This document shows, in pieces, positions 8,016 to 15,700 of a DNA stretch of 15,700 nt. The stretch's first letter is position 1; the number at the start of each line of letters is the position of its first letter. The notes below the pieces were generated by a model, which did no database searches, had not been told where the DNA came from, and saw only the letters and a list, made by a program, of their open reading frames with translations. Source of the DNA: Symbiodinium natans (lineage: Eukaryota > Sar > Dinophyceae > Suessiales > Symbiodiniaceae); contig CAJNDS010000816.1 of NCBI GenBank assembly GCA_905221605.1, forward strand, positions 50,001 through 65,700, given 5' to 3'. Made by a program: the position numbers and the translations under genes.

Positions 8016-8790
8016 CTGCACAAGGAGCGGAACAGGAATGGCTTGTTTTTCCCAAAGCAAACGCGAAAGAACAAAGGTCGCAACAAGTCGTACTAGGCCT
8101 TGCCCGAGAAAACGCCGTAAGCCGTAACGAAAGCCATCGACCGAATAACCCCTAACCCGCAACAACAGACGCCAATAACAAGCACACTCATCAGCGAGCC
8201 TGTTGAACTTGGGGGCGCAACATGCGGCTCCCCAATGGAAACTCAGGGTTCATGTGTCCATCCTTCATGATGGTTGTTGGGCACAGCGGGGGGGATTCAG
8301 TCAATTTACGACAATGCCTTCAACCTCAACCGTTCTCCCGCACTTGACATTGGGATGAACCGTTATGTGCTATCACCTAAAATTCTGGTTGAATGAATGC
8401 GTGCGTGCTCCTGCGTCTGAAACTTTGGAAGGCTCGCCATACATATCTACATATACATGCATAATTACGGTACTCCCCTCCCCCAGTGACCTACCCTTTT
8501 CGCTTTGCCTCAGGGCACCCAGCTGCACGTGCAGTAATAATTTTTGTCATTGATTTTTTGCGTTTTGTTGTCTTTTTGTTTTTGGTTGTGGTCTTTTTTA
8601 ACATAGATACGAAAAACGCGACGAAACACAAATTAACAATTTATAGACACCCCGCCTTTGCGGCAGTAAGAAACGCCATAGAGGAGCTAGTGGCTGCTAG
8701 TGCGACGAAGCATGTGGTTCCTGCGACTTTTTTCAGAAACGTACGCATTCTTCACTGCGCAGGCACGTAAATCTTTGCATGCACGTAACC
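8016..8790. other. no supported gene; T-rich low-complexity tract
   Basis: The plus strand at about 8537-8605 is rich in T with scattered G. The 94-codon plus frame across it (8486-8770) gains an apparent membrane segment simply because T-rich codons encode Phe, Val and Leu. I do not treat that as a gene. The rest has no motif. Confidence 0.4.
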
Positions 8791-8791
8791 G

Positions 8792-8819
8792 CTGGGTTCG
8801 ATTCCTGTGGCACCAACCA
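8792..8819 (+). other. tRNA 3'-end-like sequence with CCA (or minus-strand primer-binding site)
   Basis: A T-loop-like TTCGATT (8797-8803) preceded by GGG is followed by exactly 5 + 7 + 1 bases and then CCA (8817-8819). That is the geometry of a T-arm, acceptor strand, discriminator base and CCA tail. The T-stem pairing is weak (two G-C pairs plus wobbles). No matching 5' acceptor strand (it would be TGGTGCC) or anticodon arm is visible upstream, so this is not a complete tRNA gene. It could be a retroposed tRNA 3' fragment, the tail of a tRNA-derived SINE or, read on the minus strand as TGGTTGGTGCCACAGG, an LTR-retroelement primer-binding site. Confidence 0.35.
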
Positions 8820-9269
8820 CGTGATTTCGCAAGGTCGCATATCTAGCAGATGGCAACTAGTAACTAGTCCAGGCCTATTGTAAATTTGTAGGCGTTTTAA
8901 GATACAGGAATGGTTTTTCACTTTCAGTGTCGTTTATATGATGTAGTAAGGATGTCGAGGAACGTCGTGGGTGAGAAAACAAAGTCCGACACACAGAAAA
9001 ATCGATGGACCATCTGAGCATTAAGGAACTCGACATGCCGAAGGATATCCCGAACGACACTCTCGTCCCATCGCCAGACCTTCCAATTCAAGCGGCAGTT
9101 GTTCTCGAAACACTTGCTGACGGTGTCTTCGCTATGTTACATATTTCTTGCATAATCTATCTATATCTCCGTGATATAGTATCATATGATGCCTAACAAA
9201 CCTGCGTAAGCCCCCACCATCGAAGAACACAATGGCTTGTTCTGTGTCGTGAGGAGCATCGCATCAGCT
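8820..9269. other. no supported gene
   Basis: Short frames on both strands (plus 9005-9196, minus 8875-9060, minus 9182-9364), without motifs. The region may hold the 3' end of the minus-strand exons described upstream (9270-9861). Confidence 0.4.
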
Positions 9270-9861
9270 TTAAAACAGCTCGTAAGCTTCCAGCATCTCT
9301 TCCCCAAGGGACACAAATCCGTACAAAGTAGGGGTTTCGTATAAGAAGGAACTCGTTTCAACAACTAGCATCCATCTTGGATGCGCAAGATATGTGTCGA
9401 ACAACGGAAGTGAGTATGCCCTTTTTGGTACGTCAACTTCATCGCGCCAAGACATCGACTCTCACTTGTTCGTGTCTGCGTAAAACTGTAGAGTATCTTG
9501 TTTCTACTCCCTGCACATGGCTTCCCTTCGCTCAGCAGAAGCTGGGTGTCATGGTGTGTAAATGATCTTCGACGAGCCTTGCGGTCACGTGACTGGTATG
9601 AAACTGCAAGGACCTCACTCCGACGTGCAAGCAACTGCAAGTACACATGCTTGAAGATGTGAACGTCGAAGCCATTCGCATCTCCACCTGGCGGTGGCTG
9701 AGCGACTGAATGACAATTTGCATGGTGTAGGGCACGGAGGGATCCTTCTTCAACTGGAAAGGCTCAGGCAACTGGGCAAACCTGCTCTCGCCGCAAATCT
9801 TGTAGAGTTTTCGAGGGCGCTTGTGATCTGGATGGGGTTGCGTAAATCGGCAAACTGTTCG
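9270..9861 (-). CDS. probable exons of an unrecognised minus-strand gene
   Basis: Three blocks look coding. First, 9861 down to about 9692 is open from just after a TAG (9864-9862), Lys/Arg/Pro-rich and then amphipathic. A 53-base GT...AG gap with a TTGCAG acceptor joins it in phase 0 to a second block starting at about 9638, rich in Leu, Arg and Val. Third, 9458 down to the TAA at 9272-9270 is open, aromatic and rich in Tyr, Leu and Glu, like the core of a folded domain. It needs an upstream splice, because TGA and frame changes lie between it and the second block; GC donors are possible there. No motif or family is recognised. Overlapping plus frames (9377-9565, 9694-9876) are weaker. Start, end and exact introns are not determined. 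Confidence 0.38.
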
Positions 9862-9991
9862 CTAGACGTTAAGTGATGCGCAGGAAGATCGCCCACAGCA
9901 CCTTCCGCTACCGCCCTATTTGACCGAAAAGGTCTCCCTAGGCAAGATCAAGGAAGCACTGCACATCACACGTGGCTAGCAGAAAGCGAAG

Positions 9992-10252
9992 TCACTGGAG
10001 CACTGGCCATTTTGACATCATCCTCACGAAGATGCTTGTCACCATGCCAGCACATAACCACATGGCTCGGCCGAACTTGGACTGGACATCCTTAGGCTCC
10101 AGGACAATCCTCTTGACGCAGTCAACATGCGAGATCGAGCTCGCAGATCGAAGGACCTCGCGCCCTCGATTGTTACTGCCAAGCATTTGGATTTCTTCAA
10201 GGCTGAACCACTCACGAGATTCAAAGCCGGGCGTGTTCGATGACGGTATGCT
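9992..10252 (-). CDS. probable exon of an unrecognised minus-strand gene
   Basis: A minus-strand frame is open for 86 codons from just after a TGA (10255-10253) to the TGA at 9994-9992. A pyrimidine-rich stretch ending in AG sits at its upstream edge, a plausible acceptor. The predicted chain has a normal mix of charged and hydrophobic residues, with a Trp-Phe-Ser-Leu-Glu-Glu start and a Gly/Ala/Met-rich hydrophobic end. It lies upstream of, and on the same strand as, the blocks at 9270-9861, so it could belong to the same gene. A codon-aligned plus frame (about 10056-10226) is the competing reading. No family is recognised. Confidence 0.33.
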   Translation of the reverse strand, partial: SIPSSNTPGFESREWFSLEEIQMLGSNNRGREVLRSASSISHVDCVKRIVLEPKDVQSKFGRAMWLCAGMVTSIFVRMMSKWPVLQ

Positions 10253-10255
10253 TCA

Positions 10256-11513
10256 GAAAATGGAAGCCTCTTTCCTGAAAGCATTCCTTATTTTTTTGTA
10301 TTTTGTTTCGAAAAACGAATAGTAAAATTTGAGTTTTTTATGCAGTTTAATAATACACGTCGCGCTACGTTTAGTTCTGATGGAAGGAGTATGTCAAACC
10401 ACATCAGGAAAAAGATGTGATGGTACGGGCGTGATATTCTTCCGCCCACATTGAGCAAGATGCTCGCCGGCACTCTTGCAATGACCCCTACGATCGCAAG
10501 GTCGATGAGGAAACTTTCGCCAACATGACCAGCCTCAAACCTGGCAAGTTCCACGCAAGATGTTTCTCCAGCTGATCAACTCATAGCGTTGCGTAGTTGA
10601 TCATGATGAGGATCCCATCAAACTCACTGAGAATGGCATCTATTGCCGGTTGCGGCCACCACCAAGTATCCCGCGCCATTCGATGAGTGGGAAAGTGAGC
10701 AACCCAAGGATTTGCTCGCACCACTCTCAGACGGCTGGCATAAAGCCAAGCCGCCAAGCCGCCAAGCCTTCCACTTCTGTTGTTTGGATCGGTTCGATTT
10801 CCGCACCTTTCTGGTCTGACTGAAGTCCGAGAAGTTGAAACACCTTGCAGGGGAGGATCATTTTTTGGCAACGAGCTTCTTTACCACATCAGCTGCGCAG
10901 TAAGCGAGTCAAGCCTATTGCTTGTAAGAGGTGAAACGTAAGACCAAGCATCACCCAAAGAGACCAACAACCAAAGCTACCAAGGTGAAACGGCGCTCTC
11001 AGCACAAATGCGACGCGTGTAAAGCGACAGCAACGCAGGATATGAGCGACGCCAGCAGTCTATAATTTGATCGTCAGACAAAGGCAAAAACCAACATTGC
11101 AATGGTCGCACATTGTGATCGAGAGTTGGCCACCAGGAAGGAAGCAAAAAGCAACCTACGTTCACCAATAGAAAAAAGATCGGCCTCCGTTCCACGCAGT
11201 GTCATGAATATCCTCCTTGCAAAGTTGTCAACCAGATCAACTGCAAACCATTCCGCAGCGATTGCCACAGCACGTAACCCGTCCCCCTTATCGCATAGTG
11301 CACAAGAGAAAGCAATTTCTTTCTCTGCCCAGCAGGGTAAGAAATACGCAAGAAACTCCTCCCTTCTCGCACTTCATCCGCAGAATCCCCTCATTGCCAC
11401 TGTCTGACGTTATCCCGAATCGTTGCCAAAGGAACGCTCCACGGGGTACGTGCCGAAACCCGGCGAGTTGCTAGGTATTCCCGAAGCCCACGGAGCAAGG
11501 TATCGGTTATCTC
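10256..11513. other. no firm gene; many competing short frames
   Basis: Several frames look protein-like on both strands over the same DNA: minus 10288-10554, minus 10581-10871, plus 10640-10903 with one TGA at 10817, minus 11074-11268 and plus 11102-11407. Because more than one frame looks plausible at once, I cannot choose. No motif, RNA gene or repeat is recognised. Confidence 0.35.
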
Positions 11514-12119
11514 CTAACAGGCTTCCCGGTCAGTCTCTTGTCCTTCAAACCTAGCAGGGAAAGCGGCAAGCTGCGAGGCCCAATGATACCCGGCCTGGGC
11601 ATAAGTTGCCGCACCGCTCCAGACAACCCAACAAGCTACGTGAGCATCAAAGTAATCCGACACAGATCGAATGGGGGGTCGACTGGGTGCTCCTCGGACG
11701 AGAGTTGCCAATGATCATCCCGCATGGATGGGATTTTGTACCGCCGTTGCAGGTCGATTGCCTGCAACGTTGCGAGATTTGTGGAAAGATATTCCGAGAG
11801 TCGCATGTCCACCGCAGGCAAAGTCAATGGATGGGTCCCACGCGAAGGGGTCCACCTAAACATCCCGAAGATGAACTGGGCATGTTCAAACCAGGGGGTA
11901 GTTGAGGCGGCGGGGGCACATTCATGCCCTGCTGCTGTTGTTGCATCATCCATTGTTGTTGCTGCGGCGTAGACGACGCGCATGAACTGCTGCTGTTGCA
12001 CAGCCAGCTGCTGCATCATTCGTTCCAGGTCCTGCACTTGTCTTGTCAAACCCTGCACTGCCCTGCACCACAGGTGATGCCATTGCACTGACCGGGTTCA
12101 TTGCAGGTTGTGGAGACAT
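11514..12119 (-). pseudogene. broken Gln/Pro-rich, coiled-coil protein; possibly retroelement Gag-like
   Basis: On the minus strand three consecutive pieces in different frames read as one protein. From the ATG at 12119 comes a Met/Pro/Ala/Val start. From about 12060 (frame 12088-11636) comes a heptad-like Leu/Gln/Arg/Met segment. From 11961 to about 11864 comes a Gln run followed by poly-Pro and poly-Ser. The frame changes fall in or near CAA/CAG runs, where small indels are common. A further open stretch (11711-11514), Ala/Trp/Tyr-rich, follows downstream. Q/M-rich coiled coils before a Pro-rich linker occur in Gag regions of copia-type elements, and a copia remnant lies next door. No zinc knuckle is present, so the Gag call is a guess; a host coiled-coil gene is equally possible. 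Confidence 0.38.
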
Positions 12120-12566
12120 ACCAGGCTGTTCAGCCTCCTGACACCGTCACGCCACACCTGGTCTCCAAGCCTGCTCAGGCTGTCCTAGACCCAGAAAAAG
12201 GTGTCTATTCTTCGCCACTTCCACGTGCATCTCGGTCTCGGGCTCCGAGCGCGACTGAACTGTCTGCTCTTGGAGGTGTGTTCAACATCTCTCCTTGACT
12301 CAGGCTTCAAGCGACTTCTTCGCGTTCCAGCCGTCTTCTTACCAACAAAAAGTGTTCCTGCTTGCTGGAATGACACCGCAGGAGCCCTTGTATCCACCAT
12401 TCCTCAAAAACAACACAACGGAGCTGGACATCAGCGGTCGACACGATTGATGCACATTCTGTGACAGACATTGCTGCGAGGTTTGCCTGAGAAAAATGCG
12501 GAAGCCATTGCTTGTTGCATGGTAACAGTGAGTCTGTCGAGGACTTAAAACGGGTTGCTTTGAAGT
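12120..12566. other. no firm gene; possible degraded 5' part of the plus-strand retroelement
   Basis: Plus frames (12101-12298, 12201-12464) and minus frames (12185-12400, 12307-12615) overlap. The plus strand leads directly into the Lys/Gly-rich linker of the copia remnant and may be decayed gag, but I see no capsid or zinc-knuckle motif. No LTR boundary could be identified by eye. Confidence 0.3.
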
Positions 12567-12851
12567 TTGAAGTGCAATAACGGGTTTGGGCAGAAGCCCC
12601 TGGACGAAACTGCAACCGTTTCGAGGTCCGAACAAGGCGATGGTGAAAAAGGAAAAGGCAAAGGAACGAAACGAAAAGGCAAACGTGATGCCAGTAAAGG
12701 TGGGCGAGCTAATGGTGATGTGCCCCTAACAAGCCCGATCAATGGCGAAGGAAGGCCCTAAGAAAAAGTCAGCCTAAGAGCAAAGGAAAAGGAAAAAGGG
12801 AAGACTGTGGCTGAAGTTTCCCAAGAGGGCGAGACCGATGATAGCTTATAA
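12567..12851 (+). pseudogene. copia Gag C-terminal Lys/Gly-rich linker
   Basis: The frame opens at ATG 12567 and is dominated by Lys, Gly, Arg and Glu, with repeated Lys-Gly-Lys units at about 12645-12690. It is interrupted by TAA at 12759-12761 and continues in the same frame with similar Lys/Glu-rich composition to TAA at 12849-12851. Such basic runs lie near the nucleic-acid-binding end of Gag in this class. No Cys-Cys-His-Cys knuckle is seen. The following protease is in another frame, so a frameshift lies at about 12840-12850. Confidence 0.5.
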
Positions 12852-13029
12852 CCATAATGAGGAATGGAATGAGCCCCAGTCAAAGGCCCGAGTTGATCCT
12901 GTTCAGTCCTTGATGAAGCCTCCGATGAATCAAGTGAAGAGTCTGGAAGAAGATGAGGCGAGTCAATGGTGGCTGATCGACTCCGGAGCATCGGAACATC
13001 CTGGGCTGGGTGTCCTTGGATCTAGGTGA
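12838..13029 (+). pseudogene. copia aspartic protease active-site fragment
   Basis: This 63-codon frame carries Trp-Trp-Leu-Ile-Asp-Ser-Gly-Ala-Ser-Glu-His, with the catalytic Asp-Ser-Gly at 12979-12987. It is the hallmark of Ty1/copia proteases, which cleave the Gag-Pol polyprotein. It is preceded by an acidic linker, as in complete elements. The frame ends at TGA 13027-13029, about 11 codons after the motif, so most of the protease domain is gone. The integrase frame overlaps it by 20 bases (ATG 13010) in the +1 register. That is consistent with a frameshift lesion; a programmed shift cannot be excluded. Confidence 0.72.
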
Positions 13030-13627
13030 TGCAAGAAAGCGAAAGAAGGTATCCTTTGGAGGAACCGAGGTTACCAGTAAAGTGGATGATGGCCAGACAG
13101 GCCGCAGACCTATGGAGGTTGATCCGGTGCAGTCAGTGAAGACGATGACGAAGAAGAAGCAAGAAGAAATGGAGCTACGTCGCATTCCGTTTTGGGCTGA
13201 GTGTCCTCATTGTCGGATGACTCGAGGCACCACACAGCATCGCCGGACCAAGAATGCTAAGGATCGACCTGTGGCGTTGCAGGCGGATTTCTGCTTTCGC
13301 AACCTGGTGACTGGTACTTTTGCGAAAAACCAGCCGACTGCTCCCAATATGAAGGTGCTGGTCATGACCGAGATGTCAACCAGAATGATCGGCTGTCTGT
13401 TGGTAGGAACAAATGCCGACAACACCTCGACTTGGATTCGACACTGGATGAACGCTTTCGGGTTGGATATCGCAGGGTCAGCTGTGCTGTTGCGAACAGG
13501 CAGCGAGACAGCAGTGAGTGCAATGATCAAGCGAGCCAATCCGGAGATTTGGGTTGTGACCCAGAGAGCACCTCCAGGACACGAAGCAGTTGGTGGTGTT
13601 GAGAGAATGAGAACACTCAAGGAGTAA
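13010..13627 (+). pseudogene. copia integrase (zinc finger remnant + catalytic core), inactive
   Basis: At 205 codons this is the longest clean frame in the window. A basic N-terminal part leads to Pro-Phe-Trp-x-Glu-Cys-x2-Cys (about 13183-13212), the Cys pair of the integrase HHCC finger; the His pair is not visible. The core follows. The first catalytic Asp lies in Gln-Ala-Asp-Phe (about 13284-13295). The block that should hold the second Asp reads Leu-Arg-Thr-Gly-Ser-Glu (about 13489-13506), with Gly (GGC, one base from the Asp codon GAC) in its place. The catalytic Glu is in Gly-Gly-Val-Glu-Arg (about 13594-13608), 33 residues after that Gly, close to the expected D-35-E spacing. Integrase joins element DNA to the host genome; this copy should not be active. 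TAA follows directly. Confidence 0.72.
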
Positions 13628-13804
13628 GATTGGATTTGAAAGCTCTTTTTGGTCCAACCTCTGGCGCTGAGCCTTCAACCAGTCATCATACCGCTGACGA
13701 CACACCGCATTGTGGTTCGCCTTGCCTCTTTTCGGCCCATACGCCGGACAATTCACCGTTCCTCCATGCTCTTTCGCCCGTGCAGCGGGTGGTCGGTGGT
13801 CCAA
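13628..13804 (-). pseudogene. inverted copia zinc-finger fragment (post-integrase type)
   Basis: On the minus strand a frame reads Glu-His-Gly-x-Thr-x2-Cys-x2-Tyr-x8-His-x3-Cys-Arg-x-Arg, with Cys at 13750-13748 and 13702-13700 and His at about 13714-13712. I associate this Cys-x2-Cys...His...Cys-Arg pattern with the region between integrase and reverse transcriptase in dinoflagellate copia polyproteins. The second Cys is Tyr here (TAT for TGT, one transition). The fragment stops being recognisable right where the plus-strand integrase ends, so the breakpoint of an inversion or nested insertion lies near 13628. The plus frame 13630-14124 is probably its antisense. Confidence 0.45.
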
Positions 13805-15151
13805 CTTTACTCATGTCTGCGGTAGGCCCAGACACTGCTCTCAAAGGCCTTATCCATTTTACCTTCAATCATCTCAGGCACACCATCCTCTTTCTCCTTC
13901 AGATTCGGAGGAGCCAATGTATCCGACGGATCATGCTCCTTGAGCAGATGTTGGCAATGTTCCAACCCAATCTTCAGTCCGGATGGACAACAGCACTCAC
14001 CACACGAGTCAAACCACCAAAACGTATGCAGCTTCGACAAACCGTGACAGCGCTGTCGTCTTCATCAAATCCGGCAACTCGGCTAAAACCGCAGTCCCGA
14101 TCAGCGAAGAGCCACACTCATTAAGGAGCCTCTGCAACACCGACTCCTGGGGTGATTTCTTCCCATCAAAGGCAGCAGCACGGTGATTGTGCATCGCAGC
14201 ACAAGAGCTCAGACCATACTCGAACGCGCGAGAGCTCCTCTTCAGGTCATAGGAAACTTTGGTTCCGCCCACCGGAAGTTCCAGATGATGGAAGCTGGAA
14301 GTTAGCACTCCTGAAGCGACCAAAGGTCACCCATGAGAGCAAACAAGCTCCAAGGTGGAGAGCGGCAAGATGCCTCAGTGCTCTCGACCGAAGTAGTGGA
14401 TGTCGATATGGATGACTTTGAAGATCCCAGTTTGCCATATGGTGGGATTGCAGATGAGGCAATGGAGCCTGGATACTAGGGGGAAGAACCTCTTGGTGAG
14501 TTTGAAGATGGTGTCTCAGACTGTTCAACTTTGTCACATGTAGCAAACCCCATTTTCACATGACAGTTTTTTTTGGTCTTGTTGTCACGTAGTTTGAGCA
14601 ACGAATTTTTGCATTTATGAGGCTCAGACTTGGAGTGGAAAAGTGAGTTTTCTGTTCATGGTAGCGGAGCGCCTGGACAGCCAGGGCTTCTACTACACGT
14701 TTTCGGTTTTGGTGAGGGCTGAGTTCAGGGGCCAGTGTGCGAAAGGTTGCGTGCTGCTGTTCAGGGGAAGGGGACTGACAGCAGAGCCGTAGCTTGAGCT
14801 GAGCCACAGCCCCTGCGAGTGCCTGGCGGCACAGCTGTTCGAGCAGCCGCCACGTCGACTTGTGAGTCACTTGCCATTTTGAAAGAGAAGCTCCTTGAAT
14901 GTCACTTTGAACAGTTGCTGGAAAGGCCCAAACCTGAGAATCGCCGAGATCATAGTTATAGTTGGGCAAAGAACTGAGAGGTGGTCCGTGAAGCGTGCAA
15001 AATTCGATTGCGGTCTTTGAACATTGCAGACGAGGTTTTGCAGTTTGGGTCTAGGTGCATCAGCGTTGTTTGCGCCTTGCAGACGATCCCATCGAACTCG
15101 AGCCCAATCCTGAGAGTGTGTCAGAGCCTTGTGCAAGGAGAGGTCCTTTGA
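13805..15151. other. scrambled retroelement-derived DNA, no intact gene
   Basis: Open stretches alternate between strands. Minus 14323-14009 (104 codons) and minus 14969-14556 (137 codons) are balanced in composition. A plus stretch at about 14389-14478 is acidic (Val-Asp-Val-Asp-Met-Asp-Asp type) and resembles the linkers in copia polyproteins. A minus frame (15241-14867) also overlaps. None has a catalytic motif. I take the region as decayed pieces of one or more elements in both orientations; the assignment of each piece is uncertain. Confidence 0.35.
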
Positions 15152-15700
15152 AGGGCATTTGTGCCCTTGCTCTCGATGGGCAAGTTCATGCGTGGAGGTT
15201 GGTTCCCCGTTTGGGGTGAGAACAACATGTACATCAAGCATGGTGCATCAGGAATTGAGGTTCCAATGTCGTTCAAAGGTAACAGCCTGAAAGTTGATGC
15301 TGTGCTGCGTCGCGTTGCAGACGACAATGAGGTCGATGGCTTGGAATCTGAGGCACAGGTGAGGTTCACCAGTCCGGTTCCTAGCCAGGACTTGGTTGAT
15401 GCCATCTTCGGTTGGCAAACACTTGAAAGCGCAGGACACTTTGTGTGGAGAGGGGTCAGTGACAGGTTCATCGATCCTTCTCTGTTGGCGCCTATCACGT
15501 GGCCCAATCGCAGCACATTGGTGAAGCTTGATGGAGGCTGGAAGTTGCTTGAATGGTGCGTCCCGTGGAGACAACTGAGCGACGAGACTGCCAATTTTCC
15601 GTGTGGAGAGCGCGAACGCACAACCATCTTGAGCACAGGTGAGGAAGATCCTGATGTGTTTGGCGTCGAGGTAGATGCCCTTGAGAGTCATGTGCAAGAG
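15152..15700 (+). mobile_element. copia polyprotein segment (post-protease region), runs off the window
   Basis: The plus-strand frame is open from just after TGA (15149-15151) to the window edge, 183 codons, with the first ATG at 15176. It begins with a Val-Pro-Leu-Leu-Ser-Met-Gly-Lys-Phe block, then a Gly-Trp and a Phe-Lys-Gly-Asn-Ser-Leu block. This is the usual sequence after the aspartic protease in copia elements, where the protease domain closes. A Trp/Pro/Arg-rich stretch (Arg-Ser-Thr-Leu-Val, then Gly-Gly-Trp-Lys, about 15507-15546) follows and then an acidic tail, which I expect to lead into an integrase outside the window. In an intact element this part precedes integrase, yet here it lies 1.5 kb after one. 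It therefore belongs to a second copy or a rearranged one. The protease active site that should precede it was not found. Confidence 0.6.

Larger units (their letters stand above)
12567..13627 (+). mobile_element. degenerate Ty1/copia retrotransposon, gag end to integrase
   Basis: Reading along the plus strand, the usual copia order is seen: a basic Gag linker (12567-12851), an aspartic protease active-site motif (12982-12993) and an integrase zinc finger and core (about 13174-13627). The parts lie in three different frames, with an in-frame TAA at 12759-12761 and a TAA at 13625-13627. The protease-integrase spacing is only about 55 codons, far shorter than the couple of hundred expected, so a piece is missing. 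Neither LTR was identified, and reverse transcriptase and RNase H are not in the window. This is a dead fragment of a retroelement of the type abundant in dinoflagellates. Confidence 0.75.

Noticed and set aside
8486-8770. 94-codon ORF with an apparent membrane helix
   Set aside because: The hydrophobic run is produced by a T-rich low-complexity tract; there are no other signs of coding.
10006-10014. GCCATTTTG, a piece of the dinoflagellate spliced-leader sequence
   Set aside because: Only nine bases match and the flanks do not. The same nine bases also occur at 14873-14881, so it is probably chance.
13630-14124. 164-codon plus-strand ORF after the integrase
   Set aside because: Its left part is antisense to the minus-strand zinc-finger fragment and it contains no integrase C-terminal or reverse-transcriptase motif.
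15121-15697. Two long minus-strand ORFs (171 and 149 codons) at the right edge
   Set aside because: They overlap the plus-strand copia segment, which carries recognisable family blocks; they are best read as shadows.
1-15700. CRISPR array, prophage, bacterial operon or defence system
   Set aside because: There are no regularly spaced repeats and no closely packed ribosome-bound genes; intron-split coding and copia fragments indicate a eukaryotic nucleus.
13805-15700. Reverse transcriptase / RNase H of the copia element
   Set aside because: I looked for the Tyr-x-Asp-Asp active site and flanking blocks in the open frames and did not find them; they may lie beyond the window.

Overview
This window reads as eukaryotic nuclear DNA, most likely from a dinoflagellate or a close alveolate relative. 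Four things point that way. There are no bacterial-style operons or long intact ORFs. Degenerate TTTAGGG repeats lie at about 3.54-3.66 kb. The Ty1/copia-type polyprotein fragments at the right end are of the kind I associate with dinoflagellate genomes. Several minus-strand coding stretches only make sense as short exons separated by introns of about 50-160 bases, several of which start with GC rather than GT. Non-canonical GC donors are known in dinoflagellates. The organism assignment is inference, because no rRNA, tRNA set or spliced-leader gene is present to fix it.

Layout. 1-1.87 kb: no convincing gene; one Pro/Thr-rich ORF at 976-1296. 1.87-2.40 kb, minus strand: a chain of five small exons, all joined in phase 0, coding for a highly charged helical protein of unknown function. 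2.80-3.29 kb, plus strand: an open stretch with one in-frame TGA. 3.3-4.7 kb: no gene, but telomere-like repeats, hairpins and two short tandem repeats. 4.83-5.20 kb and 6.70-7.32 kb, minus strand: two related CCCH zinc-finger genes in the same orientation. In both, the first cysteine codon of the finger is split by an intron. 7.77-8.02 kb, minus: a possible two-exon fragment. 8.80-8.82 kb: a tRNA-3'-end-like sequence ending in CCA. 9.27-10.25 kb, minus: open frames that look like exons of one unrecognised gene. 11.5-12.1 kb, minus: a broken Gln/Pro-rich, coiled-coil frame that could be Gag-like.

12.56-15.70 kb: remains of one or more Ty1/copia elements. In order on the plus strand they are a Lys/Gly-rich Gag linker, an aspartic protease motif and an integrase core. 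These are followed by an inverted (minus-strand) zinc-finger fragment and, at the right edge, a plus-strand segment that normally lies between protease and integrase. In-frame stops, frame changes and loss of an integrase catalytic residue show that the element is dead, and the scrambled order shows rearrangement or nested insertion. No reverse transcriptase or RNase H domain was found in the window.

The genes do not form a pathway. The clearest biological unit is the CCCH zinc-finger pair (putative RNA-binding proteins), sitting in repeat-rich DNA next to retrotransposon debris.
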